Positions 37,619 through 48,247 of a DNA stretch of 64,000 nt are shown here, in pieces. The DNA is taken from contig NC_064002.1 in NCBI RefSeq assembly GCF_932276165.1, positions 6,386,001 through 6,450,000 on the forward strand, written 5' to 3'. The notes beneath the pieces are model-generated. The model searched no databases, was not told the origin of the DNA, and worked only from the letters and a program-made list of their open reading frames with translations. A program made the position numbers and the translations under genes. Position 1 is the stretch's first letter, and the number at the start of each line of letters is the position of its first letter. The DNA is from Plutella xylostella (taxonomy: Eukaryota > Arthropoda > Insecta > Lepidoptera > Plutellidae).

Positions 37619-40600
37619 TTAACGCGAGCTGCCTGATTTACTGTGTGCGATGAGCCACTGCAGCGTGATGTCGATGTTGTCCTTCTCCTTGCAAGAGATC
37701 GAGTAGCAGCAGATCTCGCGGTCTTGGATCGCTGAAAGGTTCCTGTAACATTGCAGGGTGACATGTGAGCTCGCAGGCTGGCCTATTGGAGTATGTGGAA
37801 AAGGGGTAATTTATAAGGTCGAATCAAAATCTCATATCATAAACAGACAAATGTAGCTTGGGAAGCTGGGGACTGCAGTTCACGGACCTTCACTCTGCTA
37901 CATTTAGAACATAATTTTAAGACCCATATTCTCCACTCACTTCATCTCAATGAGATATGGTGCCAGCACTGACAAAGGATGCCTGTCAGCTGTTGCAGCA
38001 GCTCCTGATGAATGGATGGATCAATGCAAGGAGACCCTTTAGGTCCCCTTGGTGCTATGTTGCTTGGCCACCATGCACTATTTATAGCAAGAGCACAATC
38101 ATAATTCTCTACTCACATCCTCTCAATGAGTCCGTGTTCATCCAGCGCGTGCGGCAGGTCCCGCTTGTTGCCCAGCACCAGCACGGGGATGCCCGTGAGC
38201 TGCTGCTTCTCCAGCAGGCTGTGCAGCTCGTTGCGCGACGCCTCGATCTTGTCCGGGTCTGCTGCGTCCACCATGTAACTGGGAACAGGTGAATTGTTAA
38301 AACCGTCAATGGTTTTTGGCTCTTAATATTATAAAGAGGAAAGATTTAAATTAAATATGTGGGGACATCTCACACATTTGATTGTATTCAATTACAAATT
38401 GAAAGTTAAATGGATAATTTAGTCAGAGCTATTTGAATTACAGTTTATGCATAATGCAATTTCGTCTTTCTGCATAATTGTTTTGTTTAGCAAGCACAAA
38501 GACCTCAACTAGTATAGGTACTTGACATATTCAGGAATTTCAGGATACAAAAAATAATTGTAATAAAATTAAAGATTAATTTGGCTTGACTTACACAATA
38601 GCATTGACACCTCTGCAATACCTTTCCCACATTGACCTAAACCGAGGCTGGCCTCCAATATCCCAAACCTGAAATTAGAAAATTTTCTGTTTATAACATG
38701 GTACTCAAACCATTAAGAAAATATGCACTAGCTTGTGGATAACACATACTTTGGGATCCACCAATCAAATGATGCTGATGAACTCTTTTGTACAAGGTTT
38801 GTAAAGGTAACATTATATGTAGGTATAGCTGAACCATTTGCTGTAAATTATCAATGGTCATGAATATTGTATGATGGCACTCCATGCTGATCATAATTAT
38901 ACATATGTATTGAAAGTTCTTAAAGAAATTATCCAAACTAACATCTTAACTTGTTGTGTAAAGCAGTAGTGAACTTGAAAACTTTTGTATTATACTGCAT
39001 ACATATCTACAATCAGAAGGCATCACATTTTTTTTCATAACTATGTATAAAAGAACCACATGAAATCAAACCAACCTTGATGGTAACTTGTCCTTTGGTG
39101 ATTTTACGCATATTGAAACCAACTGTAGGGATCATGTCTTCACTAAACTGTCCAGACTGGAACAAAACAATTATGTTTATGTATAGCAAGATAGATAGAT
39201 AAAATTAATGGTCTTACCACAAAAACTAGACACATGAAAATAGTACTAGTAGTAGTGAAAATAGACATTTAGCATTGTCACTAAAGAAAGCTAACTCAGC
39301 AGTAGTAGTATAACTTTATTGTATATAAAACACTTAAAATAATATTAAAGACTTTCCCCCTTATTCATAGAGAAGTTACAAAACGTTTTAACTAATAAAC
39401 TGTTTTGTCCCTCTCCAACAAAGAACAATTCGTTCTTTGACAGAGAGGGACAAAACAGTTTATTAGTTAAAACGTATTGTAACTTTTCTATGAATAAGGG
39501 GGTTTAAATATATAAATACAATAAGGGCAGCCTTATCGCTAAAAGCAATCTCTTCCAGGCAACCCTATGAGCTAGGAGAACATTTATTTACAATATATTT
39601 AATTAAATTTCACATTGATATGTAAGTAGATGTATGAGTACTTAGTGAAAAAAAGTGCTACTTGCACCTTAACCCTTTAACTGATGATGGCAATATACGT
39701 GCCACCATCTTATAGGCCTGAGAATTCTAAAAGTTTATTCGATCTTGCTACTGGAAACGCCACTAATACATAGCTGAATGCACATCAGTATTTTTTTACT
39801 TCAATCAAATCAATTAGTAGTGCCAACATTAAAAAAAAAATGTCACTTGAAAAAATATTGCCTCATTTCAAAAGTACAAAGTTTATTTAAAAATATCTCA
39901 TCAATCCTGCAGATAAAAATGTGAGTAACCTTCTTTTTTTATATAAACATGTAGTATAGAAGACGATATGATCACTATTTATAAAAAAAATCGACATTTT
40001 TTATTCGAATTTCCATTTTTTTGTGGTGGCCATATATATGCCACTATCAACTTGTAGGTACCTACATGGTGGCAATATAATGTACACCGCCAGTCCAAAC
40101 CCCGGCAAAGCTCCGCTCCGTCCCTGCTTCCTCCAGACAACGATCCACATTGAAGCGGAACAAAGTCCGACCAGATGATGCCACCGCCCATGAGCCGGAA
40201 GACATGCCCGGCACTCCAGATGGCACGACTTCCGAAGATGACCCGGAAGAACCGGACCCAGAACAAGCTTCCACCCAAAACGATTCGGTGAGGGCACCCA
40301 CAGGCGACGACGCTCCACCCAGCTCGACGGCACCACCGTCCCCACCCCCACCAGCCTGCCAATCTCCCCCACCCACCAGACCCCCAAGCACCTCAAGACC
40401 AACACCAGAGACTCCACACCGAAGTCCCTCAGCCACAAGACCCCAAAGTGCCTCAACATCTGCACCAACATCTCACCAACATCAAAGCCGCCCAGCTGCA
40501 AGAGCACCAAGCAACGCAGAACCAACCGCATCCCCCAACACACCAGACAGGCCAGACGAAAATGAACCCCCGGACCCCCCGTCCCCAGACCCAGACTCGG

Positions 40601-42173
40601 ACGAAGATGAGACCGACTGGAAAAAACAAGAATGGACCCAGAAACCAGATCAGCCACCCTGACACTCCGAAAGTTCAATCCCCAAAACAGCCTCCAAACA
40701 GAACGAAACCTCCGACCCACCCCTCTCCACTCTTCAGCGATGACGCACCAAACACCACTGTGGACCAAACCAATTTATACCAAGCCATGATTTCTTCTTT
40801 AGTGGTTGGTGTATAATTTCTCGATCCTACTTGTACAGCGTATAAATTAGTTTGGTCCACAACAATGTCCAGCACGTCATCACCAAAGAACAAAGAAAAG
40901 CAGGTCAGAGGCCCCGCTCCGCCCGGAAGCCGCTCCGAAGACCGAACCCTCGGAGCACCAAAACAGCCGAGATCCGGCCCCCGGGTCCACTCCTGCTCCC
41001 CCCAACCAGTCCCATCCTCACCCGAATCCGAAGACGAGAAATCCGAAAGCTCACCCCCATCCAACCCATTCGGCATGCTAGAGGATGCAACCGGCTCCGC
41101 GCCACCCGGCACTCCCGCAGCCGAGCGGCCCCGACGCCGGGCAGACACCAGTGCAGACACCGAAGCACCCCGAGGTCCTGCAGCCGAAAGACCTCGACAC
41201 AGAGCCTCCGGTGCCGATCCCGAAGCGCCCGGAAGTCCAGCAAGTGAAGGAGACCGACAAGCCGATGAGGACGGAGACGACAGCGCCGCCGAACCAAGCA
41301 GAACGCCACCACCTGCAAGCACCCTCACCAAACCACCCCGGGCAGAAACCCGTTCCGAATACGACTCCCCCACACCATCCCCAGAAACCGCACCATCCGG
41401 AACACCAAACGCGTCCCCCAACTCATGGGCAACAGCATCATCCGACAAGACCCCACTCTGCCTCACTCCACTCATTGCAGATCACTCCATCCATCAACTC
41501 ACCACATCCAAAAGAAACAGAAAAAACAAAACTCCACCAAAGTTCAAACCGGCAGTGTACATTATATTGCCACCATGTTTTTTTCATATAAAATATAAAT
41601 ATTTTTTAAATTTTTTTTCGAATTTTAATAAAGCTTTACATATATAACCCATACCCAAAGTTTCATTTTTCTGCTACACTTGGATCCTTCTGCTGGTTAA
41701 AGGGTTAAAGGCTATAAAACTATTGTGAAGGCAAGATGTAATACTTTCACTGGTGAACAATACTTATGCATATTAACATAATAAGTTTATAACTTTACTA
41801 CAGTACCACATAAAAGGGTGAATTATGCGTGTTATTTCACTAGATTTGCGCATTACATAAAGGAAAAATAACAATGTTTTCACAATTTCAATCAACGTAA
41901 GTATGTAGCATTATAGAAACAACACACAAATATTCCAAGAAATTAAAGCTGCAAGTACTAGTGATATAGATTTGGAGTGCATATAAAGCTATTAAATTTA
42001 GTGAACAAAAAGAAGCAAAGATAAATAAATTATTGTTTTCAGATACTAACAGCAATGACGTTAACAAAAGTAGTTTTTCCCGAGTATTGAAGCCCTACTA
42101 ATGTAAGCTCCATTTCCTCCTTCCAGAAAAGACTTTTTATCCAATCAAGGATACGATTAATCAAGGCTATCAT
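37619..42173 (-). CDS. Arl8: Arl8, Arf-like small GTPase of lysosomes
   Basis: Exons (minus strand) are 42051-42173, 39076-39156, 38595-38668, 38117-38278 and 37619-37742. The 187-aa product is nearly the length of human ARL8A/B (186 aa) and matches along its length. It has the acetylatable hydrophobic N-terminal helix (MIALINRILDWIKSLFWKEE), P-loop GLQYSGKT, switch I around FSEDMIPTVGFNMR, the WDIGGQ of switch II, NKRD (LGNKRDL) and the SCKEKDN loop. The C-terminus is short and basic. Arl8 in its GTP form recruits SKIP, kinesin and HOPS to lysosomes and drives their movement and fusion. The start Met is fixed by homology and by the donor GTTAGT after VIA. Intron 1 (39157-42050) is loaded with repeats. 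The gene is convergent with cGLR-B. Confidence 0.97.
39356..39502. repeat. Near-perfect 147-bp hairpin in Arl8 intron 1
   Basis: Two arms of about 73 bp face each other: 'cccccttattcatagagaag' ... and ... 'cttttctatgaataaggggg', meeting at 'aagaacaattcgttctt'. The pairing is almost complete along its length, including gttttaactaataaactg and cagtttattagttaaaac. It is a foldback MITE, flanked by ttt on both sides. Confidence 0.9.
39673..41704 (-). mobile_element. PiggyBac-derived palindromic element in Arl8 intron 1
   Basis: TTAA lies at both outer edges (39669-39672 and 41705-41708) and the ends share CCCTTTAAC as inverted repeats. Subterminal motifs ATGGTGGCAATATA recur at about 39687, 40063 and, inverted, 41555-41575. 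From there inward the element is a palindrome: left arm about 40063-40780, loop 40781-40839, right arm about 40840-41578. The right arm and loop, read on the minus strand, encode the start of a piggyBac transposase (FFGDDVLDIVVDQTNLYA, then SRNYTPTTKEEIMAW) and stop before the catalytic domain. The element is therefore an inverted duplication of a transposase 5' end and cannot move itself. Confidence 0.85.
40675..41475 (-). pseudogene. Decayed N-terminal piggyBac transposase frame (right arm)
   Basis: The 266-aa minus-strand frame has an acidic Ser/Gly-rich start, then LFFGDDVLDIVVDQTNLYAV, matching the beginning of the DDE_Tnp_1_7 transposase domain. After EEIMAW it enters the left arm in antisense and loses homology. 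The catalytic aspartates of piggyBac are not present. The equivalent left-arm frame is 40150-40662 plus its continuation, in which the same segment reads LFSDDAPNTTVDQTNLY. The remaining large frames on both strands here are by-products of the unusual base composition. Confidence 0.75.
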
Positions 42174-42560
42174 TTTTGCTGGATTTATTCACTAAATTAT
42201 TTCCGAAACAAAAAATTAACGCCTCCTTTGGAAACTGCAAATTTTGACAGTCAGTCGTCTCGTCTTGTCACTTAGCACAGTTTAGTTTTTCCATTCACTC
42301 ACTGCAGATGTTAATAATTTATTACAATCATCATTACCTATATAGATTCTGAAATTATTATTATATCAATAACATGGAAAAACTTGAAAAAAGATATTAT
42401 AACATAAAATATTTAGTAGCAATACCTACTCTACTACTGTTACGTGGTTGCATTACTCGGTAATAAATTTATACTTTGATCTAAACAAAACGCTTATTTT
42501 TTTAAGAACGAATCGATACGTTCTAAGAAAATCAAGTACACTGTTATTATTCAGAGGTTT
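42174..42560 (-). promoter_or_regulatory. Arl8 upstream region
   Basis: The likely promoter and 5' UTR of Arl8. A 'gtcagtcgtctcgtcttgtc' segment near 42251 is the only GC-balanced patch close to the ATG. No specific site is recognised. Confidence 0.35.
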
Positions 42561-42584
42561 TGACTGTCCCATACCAAAGTAGTA

Positions 42585-42785
42585 TCCAGTCAATGGTGAT
42601 CTTCGCCCATTTTCTGGGTCCGATGTGAGCCGCCTAGTTCCACTTCAGGTTTGCGGTCTGGGCAACCAGGTCAGCGATGCCAGTTCTTTAACGGGGCCAA
42701 TCACCAATCCAGGGAACACCAAGAATGCTGCTGCGCTCCATCGCTCGCTGGCAAACCTTGAGTTTGGTTTTCTAAAGTTCGGTCA
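42585..42785 (-). mobile_element. Decayed LINE reverse-transcriptase tail
   Basis: On the minus strand, broken frames give VCQRAMERS, ILGVP and 'AAHIGPRKWAKITIDW', the same C-terminal block as the RTE-like fragments at 25.1 and 62.6 kb but diverged. No intact frame is left. Confidence 0.5.
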
Positions 42786-43380
42786 GTGAGTCAATGACTG
42801 TCTGAGCGCCGAGCGCGTGCTGTCAAAATAATATTAATTTCTTGTCAACTTGCAAAGACTCATCATAGAACAACGCGGACTCGGGTCCGGGTGTACCCTC
42901 TACTCAATGCAAAGACTTGACAGAGCGAATTAACTCGAGTTAAGTACTATAAATAGTTTATGGGAGTTATCGTAAATCTCAGTTAACTAGATAGATTGAC
43001 CCCCTGTACATGCTATGCTAGCTATGTCATCATCATCATCAACTCATCAGTCAGTCATCATCTCATCACAGTATCGGTCCAAGTATACCTATTCGATTAT
43101 CCTGTATGTTTACGAGCATGAGGACGAAAGGAGCCTCCTCTAGCGAATTATCAATTATTCCTTATAGCTACATCGCGTCCAGTCATGTTTGGAGCACTGG
43201 GCAGTCCTGTGGTAGTGCGTGACACCACGGTGACAAACCCTAATCTACACAGTCATAGCTCTAATGCTTGTCACCGACACGTGAAGAAGAAGAATACATT
43301 GTTATGAAAGTATCATTATGAAAATTATTTTCATATCACAGAAGTGTGGCCTCAGGCCTCAGCATTAGGATCCACTTCCG
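42786..43380. other. Intergenic, nothing recognised
   Basis: A catcatcatcatcaactcatc microsatellite-like patch lies near 43027-43045. No gene. Confidence 0.5.
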
Positions 43381-43384
43381 TTTT

Positions 43385-45690
43385 CATTACTGAAAATGAA
43401 AATGAAAAAAAATGAAAAAATATTTATTTAAAATAAAGATTAAGAAGATACAAAAAATAGAGGTTGCAGCGTTTGTTAACAATTTAAAGGTGGTGATGTA
43501 GCAAGGGCTACCACACTAGGCTAGGCCTGTGTCGTGGACAGCCAGTAAACAGGTTTTTAACAATTTGTTTAAATATAGAACAGGTGGCGCAGTTTAACAA
43601 TTTGAAATTTAAATTATATAAAACAAATTTTACATTTTAGGATGCATGTGTTAAAACATAATAAAATGAATAAAGCAAACAAAAATAAAATAAAAACAGT
43701 TTCTCAATTTGAGTAAAAATGTGCTTAAAAACTATAAAAACAAAATCTTACGTAGGTAATACCTACTTGTTTAGTACTACTTAATAAAATAAGGGAAATA
43801 TTTAACATTAATCAGGGTATTTAAAAATATAAATAAGAATTACTTAATTGAAAGATAAAAGCTAATCATATGTGTACCCATGTTATAAATAAATATATGT
43901 ATATATAAATATAAGTGTTTATATCAGAAATACATAATGCAAGGTAAGCAATGCAGATAAATACCTATATATAAGTTATATGTTTAGTATGATTTTAATA
44001 TGTTTTCAGTTTCTTCATAGTTCAGGCTAGAGAGCCATCGTTTGGTTTTCTTTTTGGCTTCGTGTATGGTGTCAAGTTTTAAATTAATGTGTGACTGGAT
44101 TTTATTATAAATATGCGGGTGTAGGTACTTGCTGAATCTGTGAGCGAAGTTGGTATTTGTACGAATAGTTGGAAGCTTGAAGGTTCGACGAGAGAGTCTG
44201 TCATAATAGTCAGAAGAAGAGATTGATTTACGATGTTGGGATAAAGTGACTTTAAGGATGAACAATTGTCTGATTGAGAGGACTCCACTTTCTTGGAAAA
44301 GCCTAAAGGTTGAGTATCTTCGGGGTTTTTTATGCATTACTTTGAGTATGGATCTTTGAGCACGTTCTATGGTTATCATTTGTGATTTTGTGGAGCCGCC
44401 CCAGCACGGAATACAGTAACTTAAGACGGACTCGCATAAGGCAGTGTATACGTTTTTAAGTGTTTGCATGTCAGCACTATTTCGGAGAAGCCTCATTATG
44501 TTGATGAGCTTTCTTGCTCTATTTGATAGAGAAGTAATGTGTTGGGAGAAAGATAGCTTCTCGTCAATGATAATTCCTAGGTACCGAAGAGAATCAACTC
44601 TTGTGATGGATTGGCAGTTACAGTGTTGGGATAGGTTATTGCACTTATTTGAATGAATTTTAAGGGACTGTAAAATGAATTTGGGTTTGGATGCTGAGGT
44701 TTTGTGAAAGGATAGAAATTTAGTTTTAGTTGTATTTAAGGTGAGAAGATTAGAGTCAAGCCAGTTTGAAACTATGGATAAGCCTCTCTCCGCACTTAGA
44801 ATAGTAGCTTCCCAAGTTTTCTCATAAAATAGAAGTGCGGTGTCATCGGCATAGCAGATTACTTGTGCGTTACAAGAAGGAGGTAGAGTAGAACCTAGTT
44901 CATTAATATAAATGAGAAAAAGGGTGGGTCCGAGTATGCTGCCTTGAGGGACACCAAAGTTAACAGGCATAGGATCGCTCAAAAGCTCGTTACATTTAGT
45001 ACGTTGTTTACGGTTAGTAAGGTAGCTCTCAAACCAGTTTAGTGTGTGACCACGGATACCCAAGCATTCCATCTTTTTTAAAAGAATTTTTATGGACACC
45101 GTGTCGAATGCTTTCGCGAGATCCAGAAAAACACCTATGCAATGTAGTCCTTCATCTAGACGGGAAGATATAGAAGTAATGAGAGAGGAAGCTGCGTCTT
45201 CTGTGGATTTGCCTTGTCTGAATCCATATTGAATTGGAGAGAGTAGGTTGTTAGCTTCAAGATATTTGACTAGTCGCAGATTAACAATTTTTTCCAGTAG
45301 TTTAGAGAAGACGGATAGAAGAGAGATAGGTCGATAGTTGCTAGGTGTTTTTCTGTCTCCCGCCTTATGTATTGGAGTTACCACAGCTGTTTTCCATATA
45401 TCAGGGAATATGCCGGTCTTTATACTTAAGTTTATAATGTGAGTGAGTGGAGAAACCATGTATTTACAAATATGTTTGATGAGACTGTTACGAAATCCAT
45501 CCAAACCGGGAGCACTGTCTATTTTAAGAAGACGTATGAACGATTCTACTTCGATTTCATCAGTTGGGTTTAAGTAAAAAGAAACATGTGATGGGGTTGT
45601 TGCTATGGATGATGCAAGTTCTGATTCAGATTTGTTAATTTTCTGCATGAGATCTTTAGCAAGGGAGGCACCCACAGTACATAGATGGCC
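43385..45690 (-). mobile_element. 5'-truncated non-LTR retrotransposon (LINE)
   Basis: The element consists of the ORF at 43984-45675, a 3' UTR of about 590 bp, and a simple tail at about 43385-43425 on the minus strand (repeats of ttttcatt). Endonuclease and the first ORF are missing, as usual after incomplete reverse transcription. The truncation point is close to 45690. Confidence 0.85.
43984..45675 (-). CDS. LINE reverse transcriptase, N-truncated
   Basis: A 563-aa open frame. It begins just before the conserved SAPGLDGFRNSLIKH block and continues with NYRPISLLSVFSKLLEKIV, GFRQGKSTEDA, FLDLAKAFDTV, GVPQGSILGPTLFLIYINE, the catalytic YADD (VICYADDTALL) and LRYLGIIID. It has no stops, so the copy is young. 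It resembles the Jockey/CR1 group; I cannot resolve the clade by eye. The apurinic endonuclease domain is absent, so this copy alone could not initiate insertion. Confidence 0.9.
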   Translation of the reverse strand: MGASLAKDLMQKINKSESELASSIATTPSHVSFYLNPTDEIEVESFIRLLKIDSAPGLDGFRNSLIKHICKYMVSPLTHIINLSIKTGIFPDIWKTAVVTPIHKAGDRKTPSNYRPISLLSVFSKLLEKIVNLRLVKYLEANNLLSPIQYGFRQGKSTEDAASSLITSISSRLDEGLHCIGVFLDLAKAFDTVSIKILLKKMECLGIRGHTLNWFESYLTNRKQRTKCNELLSDPMPVNFGVPQGSILGPTLFLIYINELGSTLPPSCNAQVICYADDTALLFYEKTWEATILSAERGLSIVSNWLDSNLLTLNTTKTKFLSFHKTSASKPKFILQSLKIHSNKCNNLSQHCNCQSITRVDSLRYLGIIIDEKLSFSQHITSLSNRARKLINIMRLLRNSADMQTLKNVYTALCESVLSYCIPCWGGSTKSQMITIERAQRSILKVMHKKPRRYSTFRLFQESGVLSIRQLFILKVTLSQHRKSISSSDYYDRLSRRTFKLPTIRTNTNFAHRFSKYLHPHIYNKIQSHINLKLDTIHEAKKKTKRWLSSLNYEETENILKSY

Positions 45691-45995
45691 TGTGTCACCT
45701 GTGTGACTGTATTAAGAATATACAGTTCTGAAACTCTCAACCATTCATGCCGATAGATTCTTAGCACCAACGAAGCTACCCTGCAACCGCCGCAGTATAC
45801 GGCTACTTATTATCATCATCATCACCAATCAGGAATAAAATAATCAAAGAAAATAGATTATCAACGGAAATTTTTGACATAACTACTTAAGTAATTAAAA
45901 TAAGTACTTACCTATTACAAATTAAACTAAATTGAATTAACTAACGGAAGGTGGGTACTTTCCGCCAAGTCACGTTGTGTAGAATAGTCGAGTAT

Positions 45996-46215
45996 AGGGG
46001 TGTTGGTGTTGGTGACGTCACAGCGCGAGGTGGGGCGGCGCGCGCGGGGCAGGGGCGGTTCACGTGACTCACGTGCCGGCGAGCGTGGACGGCCGAGCTG
46101 CGCGCACATTCCGCAGCCCGTGCCATATTTTGATGCCGACTTCACGTCACATGACCGACCGGCCGGCTATCAAACAGCCAACATTCACTCGCTGACAGTC
46201 GCGCGCTAATCTTGC
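45996..46215 (+). promoter_or_regulatory. CpG-rich promoter with CRE and paired E-boxes
   Basis: The consensus palindromic CRE TGACGTCA is at 46013-46020. Two CACGTG E-boxes lie at 46061-46066 and 46070-46075, inside 'ttcacgtgactcacgtgcc'. The whole 46015-46110 stretch is GC- and CG-rich in an AT-rich setting. It lies 240-440 bp upstream of the candidate start codon at 46454. The transcription start is probably near 46190-46260, but no clear TATA box or initiator fixes it. Confidence 0.6.
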
Positions 46216-46453
46216 ACCTTACCTATTTCGTATTTCTACACTTGCCTACATGCAGTTAAGTGTTATTTTGTACGTAAATAATCGTGTCTGTTCAATGAAA
46301 ATGGATTGCAAGGACCTCACTTAAGTGCTTTTAGTGTGTGAGTGTTAAATCCCGCTGAATCGGGAAGAATGTGAGTGATAACAAATTGTTGTTGTTGTTT
46401 ACGTGATCAAGTGCTAAGACACACATTTTACTGATATTTGTGTCCAAGTGGTT

Positions 46454-46515
46454 ATGGATATTATGGATACACATCATTATTGGGAGGAAAACGGACATGT
46501 CGTCAAGTATGAAAA
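46454..46515 (+). CDS. Candidate first coding exon of an unidentified gene
   Basis: The ATG at 46454 has an in-frame stop upstream (46415-46417) and opens 20 codons, MDIMDTHHYWEENGHVVKYE, ending at a good donor (aaaa|gtgagt at 46516). It sits downstream of the CpG-rich promoter, as expected for a real first exon. I do not recognise the protein. I could not identify a matching second exon; the gene may have a long first intron that runs past 47 kb or beyond the window. The sequence is too short for functional assignment. Confidence 0.55.
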
Positions 46516-47045
46516 GTGAGTAGGTAACCAATGATTTAATTATACCTACTTACATTGCATTTTGTTCATAGTCTGTAAGTAGACTAAGTAGTTACATACC
46601 CTCGAAGCGAAGGTAAAACTAGGTAGGTAGGTTAAGTACATTATTTTGAATTAAGTAGGTATATTATAGGTACACCTTCTACCAGAGATTAAAAAAATAT
46701 TTTATAACACATAAAATACTTATTTTAATTTCTATTTGAATACTAAATTCTTACCTTACAGAATACAAAATATATACATAGATATAATATATACCTATCT
46801 ACCTGCTGGCTACCTACTTACCCATGTTTGTTTTGTTGTTGTCTTGTCTCTTTTCCCCTTCATGTAGGGTGAATGCTCATTCATACGTCCATCCTAGTCA
46901 TCAATCATCATAGTGCTTTAGATTTTAACTGTTGGTTAGATTAGAGAGTGTTGCCTTTCTCTATTTATTAGGGATCTAGGGTTTTATCAGATATATGTTT
47001 TAAACTGTTTAAAGTATTCAATATGATTGTGGCCGGTTTTACCAC
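46516..47045. other. Presumed intron, nothing recognised
   Basis: AT-rich, with many taggtaggt words. No exon or repeat is recognised. Confidence 0.4.
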
Positions 47046-47149
47046 TTATGAAATCATATTAACTGTCGATTTTCCCTGTAAGTATTTGTGTTTATTTTTA
47101 TACATATATTGTATACGAATATTTATATAAACATATAATATACTTTTTA

Positions 47150-48240
47150 GAAAATAAAAATAAACACAAGAAAAAGCCCCAGTTAGTGCAGGACTATTAT
47201 TGTAGGGTATGAAAATAAAAATAAAGTAAGGTGCTACATGGTCTGAGTAACTAGGTCTAACTAACTGAGGACTATGGAAGAATAAGAAAAGGTAGGAGGT
47301 GAGGTGACCAGCATAAATTGTAAATGGCATCCAAAAACACGTTCTAATGGGGAATGATAGGCAAGAGACGTTTCAACAAGAGGGCAATACGATCGGAGGT
47401 GCTGAGGTAATGGAAATGTATTCCCTCTATTGGACAATTTCGTTATAAGTTATAAGTCAAGATCCCTACAATTACATTACTGGGTTATACTTCCTTCCTC
47501 GGAGCATCTTTGTTCAGCGAAACACCAGTCAAGCCAGCCAAAGAAAGGCAAGCATAAGGTGGGACAGGGACATCCTTTTCCTCGTCAGCATTCACTCTGT
47601 TCAAAGAGATGAGAATTTCATGGGTTTCTCCCTGGCGATCGGATGGTGTCGCTAATACCCAACAGCTCTTCAAAAGCTTTCCTACCCATTTTTACTGTGT
47701 TGTGGTAGCCTCTCTCTAACCATACCATCGTATTTGTGAACTGAAGAAGACTAACATGGGATGGGGCTCGGTGTCGAACGAAGCATGTATACAACTATAC
47801 ATGCTCAGTCAGAGTCTCATTTGACAACATTACAAAAAAAAATATGGTGTGAATGGGGTGCTAAATAGATTGGGTAACTAGTTCTATGGAAGGACGATGG
47901 CACCTGCTTGACTTAAATGTTTCACACGGATAAAACAGCATCGTGTCGTGTTACACGCAGTAAATCGCCCCCATAAAAATCAGTAGCACATTATACTGCC
48001 GTAGCAACATGGCATGAGGAGCAGAGGTATGAGGAATTCCACGGACAAGGTATCGGTCGAGATCCCTAGATCCCTACAGACACTTTACTGGATAATATAT
48101 CCTTTCTCCGAAAATTTCTGCCCTAGAGAAACAGACAGGCAGATGTTTGACAAATAATGGTGGTTTTTCACATACAGTTTACATATTTACTGTATTTAAA
48201 CCTTCCATGGTGTCGCGACCGCCAATATTAGGAAATTATT
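47150..48240. repeat. Two diverged copies of one repeat
   Basis: Copy 1 (about 47220-47560) and copy 2 (about 47845-48150) share blocks in the same order: 'gagtaactaggtctaact' versus 'gggtaactagttctatgg', 'caagatccctacaatt' versus 'cgagatccctagatcc', 'ttactgggttatacttcctt' versus 'ttactggataatatatcctt', and 'agcgaaacacc' versus 'agagaaacaga'. No coding frame survives. The family is not identified. Confidence 0.5.
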
Positions 48241-48247
48241 CACATTC

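Noticed and set aside
40150..41647. Several Pro/Ser/Arg-rich frames of 120-260 aa on both strands
   Set aside because: They arise from the biased base composition of the piggyBac palindrome. Only the transposase-like segments next to the loop have recognisable homology, and these are broken.
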